From: Rhizobiaceae bacterium
GTDB lineage: Bacteria > Pseudomonadota > Alphaproteobacteria > Rhizobiales > Rhizobiaceae
Direction of reading: 5' to 3'
Assembly: GCA_023953845.1 (NCBI GenBank)
Contig: JAMLJC010000002.1
Location: 124,001-188,000, forward strand
DNA length: 64,000 nt
The translations under genes and the position numbers were made by a program. The notes beneath the pieces were generated by a model. That model was not told where the DNA came from. It ran no database searches and was given only the letters and a program-made list of their open reading frames with translations. Shown in pieces: positions 1-9,034 of the stretch (within the stretch, counting starts at the first letter, position 1; each line of letters starts with the position of its first letter).

Positions 1-845
1 AGGAAGGCCTGCGTCGGCTTGCCGAGGAACACGGTGCGTGACAGCGGGCAGTGGTAGCGGTTGTAGCAACCCGCGATCTCGAAGAACGTGCCCTCGTTCG
101 CCCTCATGGGCTTGTCGTCCCAGGTGAGATGCGGGGCGGAGGCGTCCTCGCCCGACGGCAGCAGCGGCACAAGCGCCGGATAGTCGCCCCCGATCCTTCC
201 TTCGGCGCTCTCCACGCCGCGGATGCCGGCGTCGTAGATCTCGGCGACGAGGTCGTTCTTGCGCATACCGACCTCGACCTTGTCGACGATACGCTGGTGC
301 ATGGCCTCCACGATGCGCGCGGCCCTGCGCATATAGTCGATCTCGGTCGGGCTCTTGATGGCGCGCTGCCAGTTCACCAGTGCGGTCGCATCGAGGATGC
401 GCGCATTCGGCAGATGCTTCTGAAGGGACAGGAAGGCGGCGGCCGAGAACCAGTAATTGTCGAGCTCGACGCCGATCGTCAGCCCGTCCCAGCGCCGCTC
501 GGCGAGTACCTGCGCGAGGTAGTCCATCGGATGCCGCTCGGTCGACTGCACATAATGGTCGGCGTAGGGCACGATGTTTTCCTCGCTCAGCCAGGCCGTG
601 CGGCGCGCGCCGTTGGCATCCTGACCGCGGCCATACCAGACGGGCTCGCCGTCCGGCGGAACGATGACGGCCTGGTGCACGTAGAACGACCAGCCGTCAT
701 AGCCCGTCAGCCAATGCATGTTGGAGGGATCGCTGACGATCAGCAGGTCGATGCCTTTCGCCTCCATGGCGCGGCGCGTCTTCGCCAGCCGATCCGCATA
801 TTCCTGCAAGCTGAAGCGGAGGTTTGGTTTCATTCTCTGGAGCAT
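1..845 (-). CDS. doeA: Ectoine hydrolase DoeA/EutD (M24 fold), 3' end outside window
   Basis: Opens the ring of ectoine to N-acetyl-diaminobutyrate in the cytoplasm. About 281 codons are visible; the C-terminus lies beyond base 1. The start ATG at 845 is preceded by an AGGTG Shine-Dalgarno; an in-frame ATG at 833 is an alternative. Family signatures visible are HWLTGYDGWSFYVHQ, WYGRGQDANGARRT and DHYVQSTERHPMDYL, which match what I know of DoeA/EutD. The segment FFEIAGCYNRYHCPLSRT replaces the Asp metal ligands of true M24 aminopeptidases, as expected for ectoine hydrolase. It lies 21 bp after eutC at the promoter-distal end of the operon, so doeB/eutE may follow outside the window. Confidence 0.88.
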   Translation of the reverse strand, partial: MLQRMKPNLRFSLQEYADRLAKTRRAMEAKGIDLLIVSDPSNMHWLTGYDGWSFYVHQAVIVPPDGEPVWYGRGQDANGARRTAWLSEENIVPYADHYVQSTERHPMDYLAQVLAERRWDGLTIGVELDNYWFSAAAFLSLQKHLPNARILDATALVNWQRAIKSPTEIDYMRRAARIVEAMHQRIVDKVEVGMRKNDLVAEIYDAGIRGVESAEGRIGGDYPALVPLLPSGEDASAPHLTWDDKPMRANEGTFFEIAGCYNRYHCPLSRTVFLGKPTQAF

Positions 846-866
846 TCTGCACCTGCCTTGGCCTGC

Positions 867-1859
867 TCAACTTTCGAAAACGGTGCCGGCATCGGCCGCC
901 CGGGCGCGGTCTCGCGCCAGCGTGGCGATGGCCGTGTCCTGTACGCCCGTCCCGGTCAGGTCGCAGACCGTGATGTCCGAGGCCGAGTGGCGACCCGGCG
1001 CGAGGCCGGCGACGATCTGCCCGAGTTCCGGGAAGTTCGTCGCCGCGCCGATCAGTCCGGCCGTGATCGCGTGGTGCAGTTCGCCAAGCCGTCGGGTCTG
1101 CTTCAGGCTGTCGGCGACGTAGAGGTCCGCGCGTGCGAGCGCGGCCGGCTCGATCTCGTTCTTGTGCTCGGCGTCCGAGCCCATCGCCGTGACATGCTGA
1201 CCTGGCGACAGCCAGTCCGCCTTCAGGATCGGCTTTTCGGCCGGCGTGGTGGTGACGACGATGTCCGCGCCGGAAACGGCCTGCTTCGGGTCCGTCCCGG
1301 CGCGTACGAGGATGCCCAGTTCCTCGCACAGCCTTGCGGCCAGCGTCTCTGCCTTTGCCGCAGCTCGCGCACAGATACGCGCTTCCACGATGGGCCGCAC
1401 TAGCGTCAGCGCCTTGAGCTGGAGTCGCGCCTGTACGCCCGCGCCGAAAATCGCGGCTATCGCCGCGTCTGGCCGCGCCAGGTGTTTTGCCGCCACCGCT
1501 CCGGCTGCGGCCGTGCGAACATCGGTCAGATAGCCGTTGTCGAGCAGCAGCGCCTCGACCAGCCCGGTCCCCGCGGAAAGCAGCACCATCATCCCGTTGA
1601 CGCTCGGCAGGCCGAGCTTCGGATTGTCGAAGAAGCCGGGGCTGATCTTGATGGCGAAGCCGTCGACGCCCGGCACATAGGCGGTCTTGACGTCGACTTC
1701 GCCGCGATGCTCGGGAATATCCAGCCGCAGGATCGGCGGCATTGCGACGGGCAGCGTCGCCAGCGCCCGGAAGGCGTTCTCCACGCAGTCGACCGCCGCT
1801 ATGTCGAGCGGCACGATCTTGCGAAGGTCTGCTTCGGTCAGGATGGTCATCCGGCTCAT
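867..1859 (-). CDS. eutC: Ectoine utilization protein EutC, ornithine cyclodeaminase family
   Basis: 330 aa of the ornithine cyclodeaminase/mu-crystallin family. The Rossmann nucleotide-binding turn AAIFGAGVQARLQL is mid-protein, preceded by the conserved LTDVRTAAAGAVA segment. Its ATG at 1859 overlaps the eutB stop (ATGA), implying translational coupling. In ectoine-degrading rhizobia, eutB-eutC-eutD occur together and are thought to help convert hydroxyectoine derivatives; the exact reaction is unproven. A generic ornithine cyclodeaminase or ketimine reductase would be the reading without this context. The neighbours (eutB, doeA, ehu genes) make EutC the best call. Confidence 0.82.
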   Translation of the reverse strand: MSRMTILTEADLRKIVPLDIAAVDCVENAFRALATLPVAMPPILRLDIPEHRGEVDVKTAYVPGVDGFAIKISPGFFDNPKLGLPSVNGMMVLLSAGTGLVEALLLDNGYLTDVRTAAAGAVAAKHLARPDAAIAAIFGAGVQARLQLKALTLVRPIVEARICARAAAKAETLAARLCEELGILVRAGTDPKQAVSGADIVVTTTPAEKPILKADWLSPGQHVTAMGSDAEHKNEIEPAALARADLYVADSLKQTRRLGELHHAITAGLIGAATNFPELGQIVAGLAPGRHSASDITVCDLTGTGVQDTAIATLARDRARAADAGTVFES

Positions 1860-2845
1860 GCGGCAGGTCCTTCCTCGCGCCACGTTCCGCACACGATGCT
1901 GCGGTGCAAATCCATGTCGATGTTGCGTCCCGAGACGAGGACGACCGTTTCCCCGTCGGGCCTCACCTTGCCGGCGAGGATGGCGGCGATTCCGACGGCT
2001 CCCGCGCCTTCGACGACTTCGCGCTCCTGTCGATAGGCGTGCGTGATCCCGGCCGCGATCTCCGCCTCGGTGACGAGGACGACGCCGTCGAGCAGGCTGC
2101 GGCACATGTCGAAGGTGAAGCGGTTGGCGAGGCCGATCCCGCCTCCGAGCGAATCCGCCAGGGTGGGCAGTTCCTCCACCGGAACGGGCCGGCCTGCGTC
2201 GAGGCTTGCCTTCATGGCCGCGCCGCGCTCCATCGAGACGCCGATGACGCGCGTCGCAGGCGAGAGGCCCTTGACCGCCGCGGCGACGCCCGCTGCCAGC
2301 CCGCCGCCGGAAAGCTGCACCAGCACCGTCCTGACCCCGGGCACGGCCTCCACGATCTCCAGCCCGATTGTGCCTTGTCCCGCAATCACGCCGGCATGGT
2401 CGAAGGGAGGCACCATGACGAGGCCTTCTGCCGCCACGAGCCGGTCGACCTCCTCCTGCGCGTCGTCCTGGCTGCTGCCGACGATGCGGATGTCGGCGCC
2501 GAGACGGCCTATCGCGGCGAACTTGTTCCCGGGCACCAGCCGCGACATGCAGACAACTGCGCGCACACCTTCCAGCCTGGCCGCATGGGCCAGCGCGCGG
2601 CCGTGGTTGCCGGTCGAGGCGGCGATCACGCCGCGCCGCTTTTCCTCGGCGCTCAGTTGCGCGACCGCGTTGGTCGCGCCGCGAAGCTTGAAGCTGCCGG
2701 TGGTCTGGCGGTGCTCCAGCTTCAGGTGGACGGGAAAGCTCGTGATTTCCGACAGGGAAGGGGACCTGACGGTCGGTGTCGCCTCGATTCTCCCGGCGAT
2801 CCGCCGCCGTGCGGCTTCGATGTCGGCGAGGGCGACCGCGCTCAT
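1856..2845 (-). CDS. eutB: Hydroxyectoine utilization dehydratase EutB, PLP fold type II
   Basis: 329 aa, threonine-dehydratase-like. The PLP lysine is K53 in TTGSFKLRGA, the substrate loop ASTGNHGRALA follows, and the phosphate-binding glycine loop SGGGLAAG lies near residue 175. The start ATG at 2845 overlaps the soxG stop (ATGA); upstream is GGAG. EutB is the dehydratase-like enzyme of hydroxyectoine catabolism, presumed to remove the hydroxyl group. Serine/threonine dehydratase is the alternative, but adjacency to eutC and doeA favours EutB. No eutA (Asp/Glu racemase-like) lies upstream; soxG occupies that place. Confidence 0.83.
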   Translation of the reverse strand: MSAVALADIEAARRRIAGRIEATPTVRSPSLSEITSFPVHLKLEHRQTTGSFKLRGATNAVAQLSAEEKRRGVIAASTGNHGRALAHAARLEGVRAVVCMSRLVPGNKFAAIGRLGADIRIVGSSQDDAQEEVDRLVAAEGLVMVPPFDHAGVIAGQGTIGLEIVEAVPGVRTVLVQLSGGGLAAGVAAAVKGLSPATRVIGVSMERGAAMKASLDAGRPVPVEELPTLADSLGGGIGLANRFTFDMCRSLLDGVVLVTEAEIAAGITHAYRQEREVVEGAGAVGIAAILAGKVRPDGETVVLVSGRNIDMDLHRSIVCGTWREEGPAA

Positions 2846-3348
2846 TCCGCCGTCTCCAGGCGATAGGGTGCGGCGGCATCTGCCACCCAATCCGCGAGGC
2901 TGCGGGCGAAGCTGCGCGGCACCAGAAGATCGCAGGCGTTCGCAGCCCTGCGCAACAAAAGCACTGGAACGTGATGGAAGCCGGTTTGGACGGCGCGCCC
3001 CGGCGCCGAATGAGGCGCATCCCAGTCGACGGCCACGCACGCCCCGAGGACGTCGAAGATATGCGTTCCGCCCAGCCTGAGCCGTACCCGGCTCTCGCCC
3101 AGCGATACCGAGCAGCCTAGTTCCGGATCGATCGGCGGCGGCGTTGATGTTCCGTCTCCGACGAGCCAGATCCGGCGCGGTGCGATGCGGATCGCCAGCC
3201 ATCCGCGCAGAACGGCGGTCTCCCCGCATGCAGCCGGCAGCGCGCCTCCCAGTTGATGCGACAATCCGGTCTCGAAGGCCGCTGACCAGCCGTCGAGTTG
3301 AACGATCGCGCAAGGCTCGGTCGACATATGGAAACGGGTCTCAGCCAT
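2842..3348 (-). CDS. soxG: Sarcosine oxidase gamma subunit-like protein (SoxG), locus 1
   Basis: 168 aa, small for the family (usually about 180-210). The C-terminal segment with CDLLVPRSFARSLADWV resembles the gamma-subunit fold related to GcvT-like domains. Its ATG at 3348 overlaps the soxA stop by 8 bp and its stop overlaps eutB. It is identified as much by position in the B-D-A-G order as by sequence, because SoxG is poorly conserved. It would complete a heterotetrameric tetrahydrofolate-dependent sarcosine oxidase in the cytoplasm. Confidence 0.75.
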   Translation of the reverse strand: MAETRFHMSTEPCAIVQLDGWSAAFETGLSHQLGGALPAACGETAVLRGWLAIRIAPRRIWLVGDGTSTPPPIDPELGCSVSLGESRVRLRLGGTHIFDVLGACVAVDWDAPHSAPGRAVQTGFHHVPVLLLRRAANACDLLVPRSFARSLADWVADAAAPYRLETAE

Positions 3349-6289
3349 GGAGCCGTTCCCCCTGCGGATCGAGGAAGACAGGCGAGACGATGCGGGCGCG
3401 GACGGTTTCGTTCTTCACGGTATGGACCGCCAGCACCTCCTCCCCCTCTGCTGCGATATCGCCGGCGAGCAGGCCAAGTCCGATATAGGTGCCGAGTGTC
3501 GGGCTATAGGTGACGGAGGTGACGCGACCTCGGCCATGACCCTTCACGGCGTCGTCCGGCCTGAACAGCGCCGCCCCGCCGGTCAGGCGCTTCCCCGGCT
3601 CCGCGCATTCCAGTCCGACGAGGCGCTGCCGGTCGGCATCGTGGAAGGCCGGTCGGCGGCGCAGCACGTCGCCGACGAAGCCAGCGCGCTTCCCGACGAT
3701 CCGGCCGAGGCCGAGATCGTCCAGCGTGGTGCGTCCGTCGATCTCCGGGCCGGCGACATGACCCTTCTCGACGCGCAACGCGCCGAGCGCCTCGACGCCA
3801 TAGGGTTTCAGCCCGAACGGCCCGCCCGCCTCGATCAACCGGCTCCAGACTCTCTCGCCCACGCTTGCTCCGGCATAGACCTCGTAGGCCCGTTCGCCGG
3901 AATAGCTCAGCCGGATGATCCGCAGCGCCCGGCCTTCGAACTCGCCTTCGATCACGCCCATATGCGGGAGCGCTGAGTTCGAGACGTCGAGCGCCGGAAA
4001 GGCGGCGGCAAGAATCTCACGACTATTCGGCCCCGCCACCGACATCGCAGCCCATTCGTCGGTGACTGATGTGACAGCGACACGCAAATCCGGCCATGCC
4101 GTATCGAGCAGGAATTCGAGACGAGACAGCACGTCGGCAGCCCTGGCCGTCGAGGTGGTCATGAAGAAGCGTTGTTCGTCAAGCCGCGTGGTGGTGCCGT
4201 CGTCGTAAACGATACCGTCGTCGCGCAGCATGACGCCATAGCGGGCACGGCCTACTGACAGTTTCGCAAACCCGTTGGCGTAGACGCGATCGAGGAAGGT
4301 CGCGGCGTCCGGTCCCTGCACGTCGATCTTGCCGAGCGTGGAGATGTCCATAAGGCCGGCAGCCTCGCGCACGAAACGCATCTCGGCGACATAGGCTTCG
4401 TTCACGTCGCGACCGGACGCGCGGTAGAAGTATGGCCGCATCCAGAGCCCGACCTCCAGCATCTCGGCCCCATTCGAGGCGTGCCAGTCGTGCATCGGCG
4501 TACGGCGGACGGGCCTGAAGTGATGACCGGTCGCACGGCCTGCGAGCGCGCCGATGGCGACGGGCGTGTAGGGCGGACGGAAAGTGGTGGTCCCGATGTG
4601 GGGAACAGCGACGCCGCGCAGGGCGGCCATCGCCGAAAGCGCGGCAAAGTTGCTGGTCTTGCCCTGGTCTGTCCCCATGCCGAGCGTCGTATAGCGCTTC
4701 AGGTGCTCGACCGATTCATAGCCCTCGCGATGGGCGAGCGCGATGTCGTCGGCGGTCACGTCCATCTGAAAATCGACGAATGCCTTTTTCCCCCGTCCCG
4801 CAGCGGGAACGTCGCGGAAGGGAGCGGCAGGCGCTTCCTCGGCCTCGAACCAGAGGGGGGCCTGCGCGGCGGCCGGCCTTCCGTAGAAGGAAGCGGCCTC
4901 GACGCCGGCCCGATGCCCGGTCTCGATCGCCTCGGCCGTGGTGAAGCCGCCCGCCATCGCCCCGACGGCGAACAGGCCGGGCTGGAGGCTGCCCGGAACG
5001 AAGGCGTCGATGTCTTCGCGATAGACGGGCCGGACGCCCAGATGCGAAGCGAGATGGACGGTCGGCGACCAGCCGCCGGAGACGCAGACGAGGTCGCAGG
5101 CGACATCTTCCTCCGCTCCCGGTCCAACAAGCACGGCAGCCCTGACCGCCCGGCGGCCACGAATATCGGCGATACGCGTACCGGCGCGAACCGCAATGCC
5201 ACGACGGGAGGCTTCCACCTGAAGGGTGGGCGAAAGGTCGGGGCGCGGGTCCGCAATGACGACCTCCGCGCCTGCGGTGGCGAGATCGAACGCGGTGCGC
5301 CATGCGCCGTCATTGGTCGCGGCGACGACGGCCTTCCTGCCCGGCAGGACGGCGAAGCGGTTGAGGTAGGTACGCGCCGCCGATGCGAGCATGACGCCCG
5401 GCCTGTCGTTGTTGGAAAACACCAGCGGCCGCTCGATGGCGCCCGCTGCGAAGACGATCGCGCCGGCGCGCAGGATCGTCACCGTCTGTCGTGGCTCCCG
5501 CACGGGGTGTCCCCGATGTCGTCCGACGAGGCCTAGCACCCTGCCGTCATAGCTGCCGAAGACAGTCGTCCGCCGCATCAGCGTGACGTTGGGAAGGCCA
5601 GCCAGTTCGGCTTCCATCGTTTTGAGCCATGCCGCTGCCTCGCTGTTGGCCTGTTCCGACAGGAGCTGTCCGCCGAAAAGAAAATCCTGCTCGATCAGCA
5701 CAATTTTCGCGCCAGCTTCGGCCGCGGCGCGCGCGGCCGACAGCCCCGCCGGACCGCCTCCCACGACAGCGACATCGGCAAAGGCGTGGCGAACCTCGTA
5801 GCGGTCGGGGTCAGGCTCCGTGCCGGCCTTGCCCAGCCCGGCCGCCCTGCGGATGAAATGCTCGTAGAACATCCATGCGCGCCGCATCGGTCCCATGAAG
5901 GTCTTGTAGTAGAAGCCAGCAGACAGGAACGGCGCGAACAGCCCGTTGATGCTCTGGACGTCGAAGGCGAGCGAGGGCCAGCGGTTCTGGCTTTCCGCCA
6001 CGATGCCGTGCGTCAGCTCCAGCGTGGTCGCGGGCAGGTTCGGCTCGCGCCGACCGCCGGCGCCGATGGTGACGAGCGCGTTGGGCTCGGCGGCGTCCGC
6101 CGCGAATATGCCGCGCGGCCGATGGTACTTGAAGCTGCGGCCAACGAGGGAAACGCCGTTGGCGAGCAGCGCCGAGGCGAGCGTGTCGCCTTCGAATCCG
6201 CCCAGCCTGCGGCCGTCGAAGGAGAATTCAACGGGACGGGTACGGTCGATGAGGCCGCCCTCGGGCAATCGTGTGGCACCGGCGGTCAT
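3341..6289 (-). CDS. soxA: Sarcosine oxidase alpha subunit (SoxA), locus 1
   Basis: 982 aa, the usual length for heterotetrameric SoxA. The N-terminus carries the ferredoxin-like segment with RSFKYHRPRGIF. A Rossmann domain (VAVVGGGPAGLSAARAAA, roughly residues 170-200) binds NAD. The C-terminal third is a GcvT/aminomethyltransferase domain (LMDISTLGKIDVQGPDAATF) that passes the methyl carbon to tetrahydrofolate. I chose ATG 6289, which overlaps the soxD stop as ATGA; an upstream extension to 6370 lacks family similarity. It works with SoxB, D and G to demethylate sarcosine or another secondary N-methyl amine. Confidence 0.92.
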   Translation of the reverse strand: MTAGATRLPEGGLIDRTRPVEFSFDGRRLGGFEGDTLASALLANGVSLVGRSFKYHRPRGIFAADAAEPNALVTIGAGGRREPNLPATTLELTHGIVAESQNRWPSLAFDVQSINGLFAPFLSAGFYYKTFMGPMRRAWMFYEHFIRRAAGLGKAGTEPDPDRYEVRHAFADVAVVGGGPAGLSAARAAAEAGAKIVLIEQDFLFGGQLLSEQANSEAAAWLKTMEAELAGLPNVTLMRRTTVFGSYDGRVLGLVGRHRGHPVREPRQTVTILRAGAIVFAAGAIERPLVFSNNDRPGVMLASAARTYLNRFAVLPGRKAVVAATNDGAWRTAFDLATAGAEVVIADPRPDLSPTLQVEASRRGIAVRAGTRIADIRGRRAVRAAVLVGPGAEEDVACDLVCVSGGWSPTVHLASHLGVRPVYREDIDAFVPGSLQPGLFAVGAMAGGFTTAEAIETGHRAGVEAASFYGRPAAAQAPLWFEAEEAPAAPFRDVPAAGRGKKAFVDFQMDVTADDIALAHREGYESVEHLKRYTTLGMGTDQGKTSNFAALSAMAALRGVAVPHIGTTTFRPPYTPVAIGALAGRATGHHFRPVRRTPMHDWHASNGAEMLEVGLWMRPYFYRASGRDVNEAYVAEMRFVREAAGLMDISTLGKIDVQGPDAATFLDRVYANGFAKLSVGRARYGVMLRDDGIVYDDGTTTRLDEQRFFMTTSTARAADVLSRLEFLLDTAWPDLRVAVTSVTDEWAAMSVAGPNSREILAAAFPALDVSNSALPHMGVIEGEFEGRALRIIRLSYSGERAYEVYAGASVGERVWSRLIEAGGPFGLKPYGVEALGALRVEKGHVAGPEIDGRTTLDDLGLGRIVGKRAGFVGDVLRRRPAFHDADRQRLVGLECAEPGKRLTGGAALFRPDDAVKGHGRGRVTSVTYSPTLGTYIGLGLLAGDIAAEGEEVLAVHTVKNETVRARIVSPVFLDPQGERLHG

Positions 6290-6552
6290 GCGGGCGACTT
6301 TCTGGCGAGGGCAACGGAGGAGATCACGTGGCTGCGCGTGTCGCGCTCGACCACCAGCCATTGGCGGCATCCCATGACATGCTGCCAGTGTTCCCGATGT
6401 GGTCCCGGCTGATTGTCGCGGACGAAGACGTAAGCGTACCAGGCCTCGAAATCCGGATCGTCATATGCCGGGCGAGGCACCGACGCATCGCCGCCGTAAC
6501 GGAATTCGTCGTGGTCGCGCGTGCCGCAGCAGGGACAGTCTATGCGAAGCAT
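6286..6552 (-). CDS. soxD: Sarcosine oxidase delta subunit (SoxD), locus 1
   Basis: 88 aa. The N-terminus MLRIDCPCCGTRDHDEFRYG supplies the Cys-x-Cys-Cys and downstream His of the SoxD zinc site, followed by the conserved EHWQHVMGCRQWL stretch. It begins 13 bp after soxB and overlaps soxA, in the canonical B-D-A-G order. The delta subunit is a small structural zinc-binding component of the heterotetramer. Confidence 0.9.
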   Translation of the reverse strand: MLRIDCPCCGTRDHDEFRYGGDASVPRPAYDDPDFEAWYAYVFVRDNQPGPHREHWQHVMGCRQWLVVERDTRSHVISSVALARKSPA

Positions 6553-6565
6553 GATCCTGACGCTC

Positions 6566-7822
6566 CTATTGCAGCCAGGCGAAGGGGCCGGCTCCGGCCT
6601 CGTCGAGCATGGCGCCCGTGCGGAAGCGGTCGAGCCCGTAAGCGGCTACAAGCGGATGCGCCTTGCCGGTGGCGATGGTGTGGGCAAAACACCATCCGGA
6701 GGCGGGTGTCGCCTTGAAGCCGCCGTAGCACCAGCCGCCGTTGAGGTAGAGGCCGTCGACCGGCGTCGGGCAGATGATCGGACTTGCGTCCGGCGTCATG
6801 TCCATCACGCCGCCCCAGTGGCGCAACAGCCGCACCCGCGAGATGCACGGCATCAGCGCGATCGCCGCCTCCGCCACCTCGCGCACCACGCCGAGATTGC
6901 CGCGCTGGGCGTAGGAGTTGTAGCCGTCGAGGTTGCCGCCGAAGACCAGCCCGCCCTTGTCCGACTGGCTGACGTAGAAATGATCCGCCCCGTAGGCGAC
7001 GACATGGTCCACCATCGGCTTCAGCGGCTCGGTGACGAAGGCCTGCAGCACGTGGCTTTCGATCGGCAGCTCCAGCCCGGCCTTCCGGCCGAGCACGGAG
7101 GTATGGCCGGCGACGGCAAGCCCCACCCTGCGGGCGGCGATCGCGCCTCGCGTCGTCTCGACGCCGACGATGCGCTCGCCCTCGCGCAGGAAGCCGGTCA
7201 CCTCGCAGTTCTGGATGATGTCGACACCGTGGCCGTCGGCGGCGCGCGCATAGCCCCAGGCGACCGCGTCGTGGCGCGCGGTGCCGGCGCGACCTTGAAG
7301 GATTGCGCCGTGGATCGGAAAGCGCGCGGTTTCCGAGAAGTCGAGATAGGGAACGAGACGGCGGACCTCGTCGCGATCGAGGATTTCGGCGTCTATTCCG
7401 TTCAACCGCATGATGTTGGCGCGATGGCTGAAGCCGTCGAGCTGATCGGCCGAATGGGCGGTGACGATCTGTCCGCGCTGCGAGAACATGACGTTGAAGT
7501 TCAGCGCCCGCGACATGCCTTCCCACAGATTCATCGAGAATTCGTAGAACTGGGTATTGCCGTCGAGCAGGTAATTCGAGCGGACGATGGTCGTGTTGCG
7601 GCCGACATTGCCGCCGCCAACATAGCCCTTTTCCAGCACGGCAACGTTGCGGATGCCGTGGTTCTCGGCGAGGTAGAAGGCGGTCGCCAGCCCATGTCCG
7701 CCGCCACCGACGATGACGACGTCATAGGCGCGCTTCGGTTCCGGCGCACGCCAGGCGCGCTGCCAGCGCCCATGTCCGGCAAGTCCGTTCAGCAGGAGGG
7801 AAAGAGCCGAGTAGCGTGCCAC
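6566..7822 (-). CDS. soxB: Sarcosine oxidase beta subunit (SoxB), locus 1
   Basis: 418 aa FAD/FMN oxidase of the DAO fold. The dinucleotide site YDVVIVGGGGHGLATAFYLA is near residue 35. TARHDAVAWGYA contains the histidine that carries covalent FMN in this family. I chose the GTG at 7822 because AGGTAGG lies about 4 nt upstream and the length then matches known SoxB (about 415 aa). It starts 5 bp after the M24 gene upstream. It oxidises sarcosine-type N-methyl amines, giving H2O2 and 5,10-methylene-THF with the other subunits. The real substrate in an ectoine operon is uncertain. Confidence 0.92.
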   Translation of the reverse strand: MARYSALSLLLNGLAGHGRWQRAWRAPEPKRAYDVVIVGGGGHGLATAFYLAENHGIRNVAVLEKGYVGGGNVGRNTTIVRSNYLLDGNTQFYEFSMNLWEGMSRALNFNVMFSQRGQIVTAHSADQLDGFSHRANIMRLNGIDAEILDRDEVRRLVPYLDFSETARFPIHGAILQGRAGTARHDAVAWGYARAADGHGVDIIQNCEVTGFLREGERIVGVETTRGAIAARRVGLAVAGHTSVLGRKAGLELPIESHVLQAFVTEPLKPMVDHVVAYGADHFYVSQSDKGGLVFGGNLDGYNSYAQRGNLGVVREVAEAAIALMPCISRVRLLRHWGGVMDMTPDASPIICPTPVDGLYLNGGWCYGGFKATPASGWCFAHTIATGKAHPLVAAYGLDRFRTGAMLDEAGAGPFAWLQ

Positions 7823-7827
7823 GATGC

Positions 7828-8976
7828 CTACCTGATGATCGGGCCGCCGGACGTGCGGGTGAGAACTTCCGCGCCGACCTCGGTGAGCAGCACGGTGTTG
7901 GAAACGAAATCGTCGCCGCGTCCCGTGCCCATCAGCCAGGAAAGGATGTGGAAGCTCATGCCGGTTTCGATGACGAGATCGGAATCGTGCCGCAGCCCGG
8001 TGACCGAATTGCCGCCGGTCCATGACGGCGGCTGGCCGACGCCGACCAGATAGCCGCAGTGATGGCGCCGGTAATGGGAAAGGCCGGCCTCGTCCACGAT
8101 CGCCTGCCAGGCCGCGTACACGTCGCGGGCCTTCACTCCCGGTTTCAGCGCCTTCACCACGGCGCCGAAGGCACGGGCCGTCACGTCAGCCATCGCCGCG
8201 TCCTCGTCCTTGATCGAGCCGACGCGGACGAGCCGCCCGAGCGGGGCGTGATAGCGCGAGATGCAGCCCGACAGTTCGAGAAAGACCGGCTCGCCTGCGC
8301 GGTAGACACCGTCGCCCCAGGTCGTGTGCTCCTCGCCGAGCCGCGCCGCCGGGCGAATGAACGGTCCGAACCCCGGTGCATGGCCGCCGGCCCTGATCAT
8401 CGCAGCCACGCATTCGGCGGCAACTTCCTGCTCGGCGGCGCCGTCGCGGATCGCCGCGATCGCTGCGCCCGCCGCTGCATCGGTGACGGCGGCGGCGCGG
8501 CGCATCAATGCCTGCTCCTCCGGGCTTTTCACGCGCCGCATTGCATCGACGAGGTTCGAAATGTCCTCCCAGCGGGCCGGAAACTGCCCTTCGAGCCTGA
8601 GCGCCAGACCGTGGCTGAGGCCCGAGGTCCAATATTCGAGGCCAATCCGCTTGCCGGCGAGCCCGAGTTCGACGAGTGCGCGGGCGGCGAGATCTGCCGC
8701 CGTCTCGCTGTCGGAGTGGCCGCGGAATTCGGCCGCGCGCACCTGTTTCTCGATGGTCACCCGCTCCATGGCGCGGGTGACCAGCACCGGCCTCCCGTCG
8801 AGCGGCACGATCAGCAGGTGCGGCGCGAAGTAGCCCCAATGATCGAGGCCGGTCAGATAGAAGATGTTCTCTGGCGAAGCGAAGACCGCGGCCTCGAGCT
8901 CTTGGGCCGCGATCCTTTCGCGCACGCGCGACAGGCGGCCGTCGATCTCGGCATCGGAAAAGGGATTGCGGTCCAT
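7828..8976 (-). CDS. M24-fold hydrolase, DoeA/creatinase-related, substrate unknown
   Basis: 382 aa pita-bread-fold protein with an N-terminal creatinase domain (FASPENIFYLTGLDHWG) and a C-terminal catalytic domain. As in DoeA, the metal-binding Asp pair is absent and a segment LELSGCISRYHAPLGR takes its place. It is clearly more divergent than the other two M24 proteins of this operon and lacks their WGERT/RPGDRTEL C-terminal block. It starts at ATG 8976, 58 bp after the upstream M24 gene, and ends 5 bp before soxB. It could be a hydrolase for an N-methylated ectoine relative, an Xaa-Pro peptidase relative or a creatinase-like amidinohydrolase; sequence alone does not decide. Confidence 0.75.
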   Translation of the reverse strand: MDRNPFSDAEIDGRLSRVRERIAAQELEAAVFASPENIFYLTGLDHWGYFAPHLLIVPLDGRPVLVTRAMERVTIEKQVRAAEFRGHSDSETAADLAARALVELGLAGKRIGLEYWTSGLSHGLALRLEGQFPARWEDISNLVDAMRRVKSPEEQALMRRAAAVTDAAAGAAIAAIRDGAAEQEVAAECVAAMIRAGGHAPGFGPFIRPAARLGEEHTTWGDGVYRAGEPVFLELSGCISRYHAPLGRLVRVGSIKDEDAAMADVTARAFGAVVKALKPGVKARDVYAAWQAIVDEAGLSHYRRHHCGYLVGVGQPPSWTGGNSVTGLRHDSDLVIETGMSFHILSWLMGTGRGDDFVSNTVLLTEVGAEVLTRTSGGPIIR

Positions 8977-9034
8977 CAGGCGGTCTCGTGATATCGGTGG
9001 GATTCGGAGTTTTGCATCTCGCGGCCGCCTCGGG

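Noticed and set aside
1..845. Creatinase (creatine to sarcosine) for the first M24 gene
   Set aside because: The motif blocks match DoeA/EutD ectoine hydrolase much better than P. putida creatinase, and eutB/eutC/ehu are adjacent.
51..1403. 450-codon plus-strand frame opposite doeA/eutC
   Set aside because: Shadow of two well-supported minus-strand genes.
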